5,970 nucleotides of DNA, taken from assembly GCA_946482635.1 (NCBI GenBank), contig CAMLSG010000276.1, positions 1-5,970 on the forward strand. The letters are read 5' to 3'. This DNA is from an uncultured Duganella sp. GTDB lineage: Bacteria > Pseudomonadota > Gammaproteobacteria > Burkholderiales > Burkholderiaceae. Both the position numbers and the translations under genes were made by a program. Shown here one piece after another: positions 4,776-5,970 of this stretch (position 1 is its first letter; each line of letters starts with the position of its first letter). The notes beneath the pieces were generated by a model that was given only the letters and a program-made list of their open reading frames with translations, ran no database searches and was not told the origin of the DNA.

Positions 4776-5970
4776 ATGCAGGAAACACGATCCACTTGTT
4801 GCTACTGCGGCGTCGGCTGTGGGGTCATCATCCAGTCCGAGAACGACCGCATCATTGGTGTGCACGGCGACCCGGAGCACCCCGCCAATTTCGGACGACT
4901 CTGCACCAAGGGTTCCACCCTGCATCTTTCGGCCCGCAGCGAAGGCCGCGCGCTTTATCCGGAAGTCCGCCGCAGCCGCGCCGAAGCGCGCCAGCGCACG
5001 ACCTGGAACGAAGCGCTGGATCATGTTGCCGAGCGCTTTGCCGACATCATCCGCGAACACGGCCCCGATGCCGTCGCGTTCTATATTTCCGGACAGCTGC
5101 TGACCGAGGACTATTACGTCTTCAACAAGCTGTCCAAGGGCCTGATCGGCACCAACAACGTCGATACCAATTCGCGCCTGTGCATGTCCTCCGCCGTCGC
5201 CGGCTACAAGGTGACGCTGGGCGCGGACGCTCCCCCTGCCTGCTACGAGGATATCGACCACACCGGTTGCCTGTTCATTGCCGGCTCGAATACCGCATTC
5301 GCGCACCCCATCCTGTTCCGCCGCATCGAGGACGCAAAGAAGCGAAACCCGGACCTCAAGATTATCGTCGTCGATCCGCGCCGCACCGATACCGCGCAAT
5401 TCGCCGACCTGTTCCTGCCCATTCAGCCCGGTACCGATGTCGCGCTGTTTAACGGCATCCTGCACATTCTGCTGTGGGAAGACATGCTGGACCAGGAATT
5501 CATCCGCGCCCACACCGAAGGCTTCGATGCACTCAAGGCCACGGTGCGCGAATACACGCCCAAGATGGTCGCCGAGATCTGCGGCATCAACGAGGCCGAC
5601 CTCCTCACCGCCGCCAAATGGTTCGGCCAGGGCCCGACCTTGTCGCTCTACTGCCAAGGTTTGAATCAATCTTCCAGCGGCACCGACAAAAACAGCGCGC
5701 TGATCAATCTGCATCTTGCTACCGGCCAGATCGGCAAGCCCGGCGCCGGTCCGCTTTCGCTCACCGGCCAGCCGAATGCGATGGGTGGCCGCGAAGTGGG
5801 CGGCATGGCCAACCTGCTTTCTGCGCACCGCGACCTCGCCAACCCCGAGCATCGCGCCGAAGTCGCCCGACTGTGGAATGTGGATGACGTTCCCGCCACG
5901 CCCGGCAAGACCGCGGTGGAAATGTTCGATGCCATCAAGAGCGGCGAGATCAAGGCCGTGTGGATCGCCT
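4776..5970 (+). CDS. nasA: Assimilatory nitrate reductase catalytic subunit (partial, N-terminal 398 residues)
   Basis: This molybdenum bis-MGD enzyme reduces nitrate to nitrite in the cytoplasm and supplies NirBD. The frame is open to the window end; the family is usually around 900 residues, so under half is seen. An N-terminal [4Fe-4S] site has C8-x2-C11-x3-C15-x27-C43 (CYCGVGCG, then LCTKG). The putative Mo-ligand cysteine is C136 in NSRLCMSSAVAGY. Cofactor-binding segments follow: GSNTAFAHP (from 170), DPRRTDTAQFADL (from 200) and GQPNAMGGREVGG (331-343). There is no Tat signal, as expected for the assimilatory rather than the periplasmic Nap type. ATG 4776 is the only plausible start: an in-frame stop lies at 4749 with no start codon between, and the cysteine motif begins at residue 8. 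The Shine-Dalgarno match is poor. Whether the C-terminus carries the extra iron-sulfur or reductase domains found in some NasA proteins cannot be seen. Confidence 0.95.
   Translation, partial: MQETRSTCCYCGVGCGVIIQSENDRIIGVHGDPEHPANFGRLCTKGSTLHLSARSEGRALYPEVRRSRAEARQRTTWNEALDHVAERFADIIREHGPDAVAFYISGQLLTEDYYVFNKLSKGLIGTNNVDTNSRLCMSSAVAGYKVTLGADAPPACYEDIDHTGCLFIAGSNTAFAHPILFRRIEDAKKRNPDLKIIVVDPRRTDTAQFADLFLPIQPGTDVALFNGILHILLWEDMLDQEFIRAHTEGFDALKATVREYTPKMVAEICGINEADLLTAAKWFGQGPTLSLYCQGLNQSSSGTDKNSALINLHLATGQIGKPGAGPLSLTGQPNAMGGREVGGMANLLSAHRDLANPEHRAEVARLWNVDDVPATPGKTAVEMFDAIKSGEIKAVWIA

Noticed and set aside
4770..5852. A 360-codon minus-strand open frame opposite nasA
   Set aside because: It has the same mirror-frame composition and no motif, while nasA on the + strand has intact cysteine and cofactor motifs.
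1..5970. CRISPR arrays, insertion sequences, tRNA or rRNA genes, phage genes
   Set aside because: I saw no regularly spaced repeats, transposase motifs, terminal inverted repeats or RNA gene signatures on either strand.

Overview
This 5,970-base, GC-rich window is most of a nitrate/nitrite assimilation locus from a proteobacterium. Protein wording and codon use suggest a betaproteobacterium of the Burkholderiales, perhaps Oxalobacteraceae. That placement is inference from memory of families, not from a search. All supported genes lie on the + strand.

Layout: (1) Bases 2-118 are the last 38 codons of an unidentified protein that ends in a membrane helix. (2) Bases 119-343 are a compact control region. 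It holds a near-perfect NtrC dyad, a weaker second dyad exactly 32 bp further on, an IHF-like site and a well-formed sigma-54 (-24/-12) promoter, followed by a structured leader of about 78 nt. (3) cobA (uroporphyrinogen-III C-methyltransferase, 344-1096), nirB (large NADH-nitrite reductase subunit, 1136-3574) and nirD (small Rieske-type subunit, 3585-3893) follow with gaps of 39 and 10 nt and form an evident operon. (4) A 260-nt gap rich in inverted repeats ends in a terminator-like hairpin. (5) A gene of the formaldehyde-activating enzyme (Fae) family lies at 4154-4693. (6) An 82-nt gap with a strong hairpin precedes the start of the molybdenum/[4Fe-4S] assimilatory nitrate reductase (nasA, 4776 to the window end, truncated).

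How the genes work together: NasA reduces nitrate to nitrite and NirBD reduces nitrite to ammonium with NAD(P)H. CobA supplies precorrin-2 for the siroheme of NirB. The NtrC/IHF/sigma-54 arrangement fits induction under nitrogen limitation.

The unusual element is the Fae-family gene between nirD and nasA. Fae is a C1 (formaldehyde, tetrahydromethanopterin) enzyme with no textbook role in nitrate assimilation. It has its own leader with terminator-like structure and two hairpins whose six-base loops fit the A1/G4 rule of ANTAR-protein RNA targets. This suggests separate control, possibly by nitrate, but it is a hypothesis.
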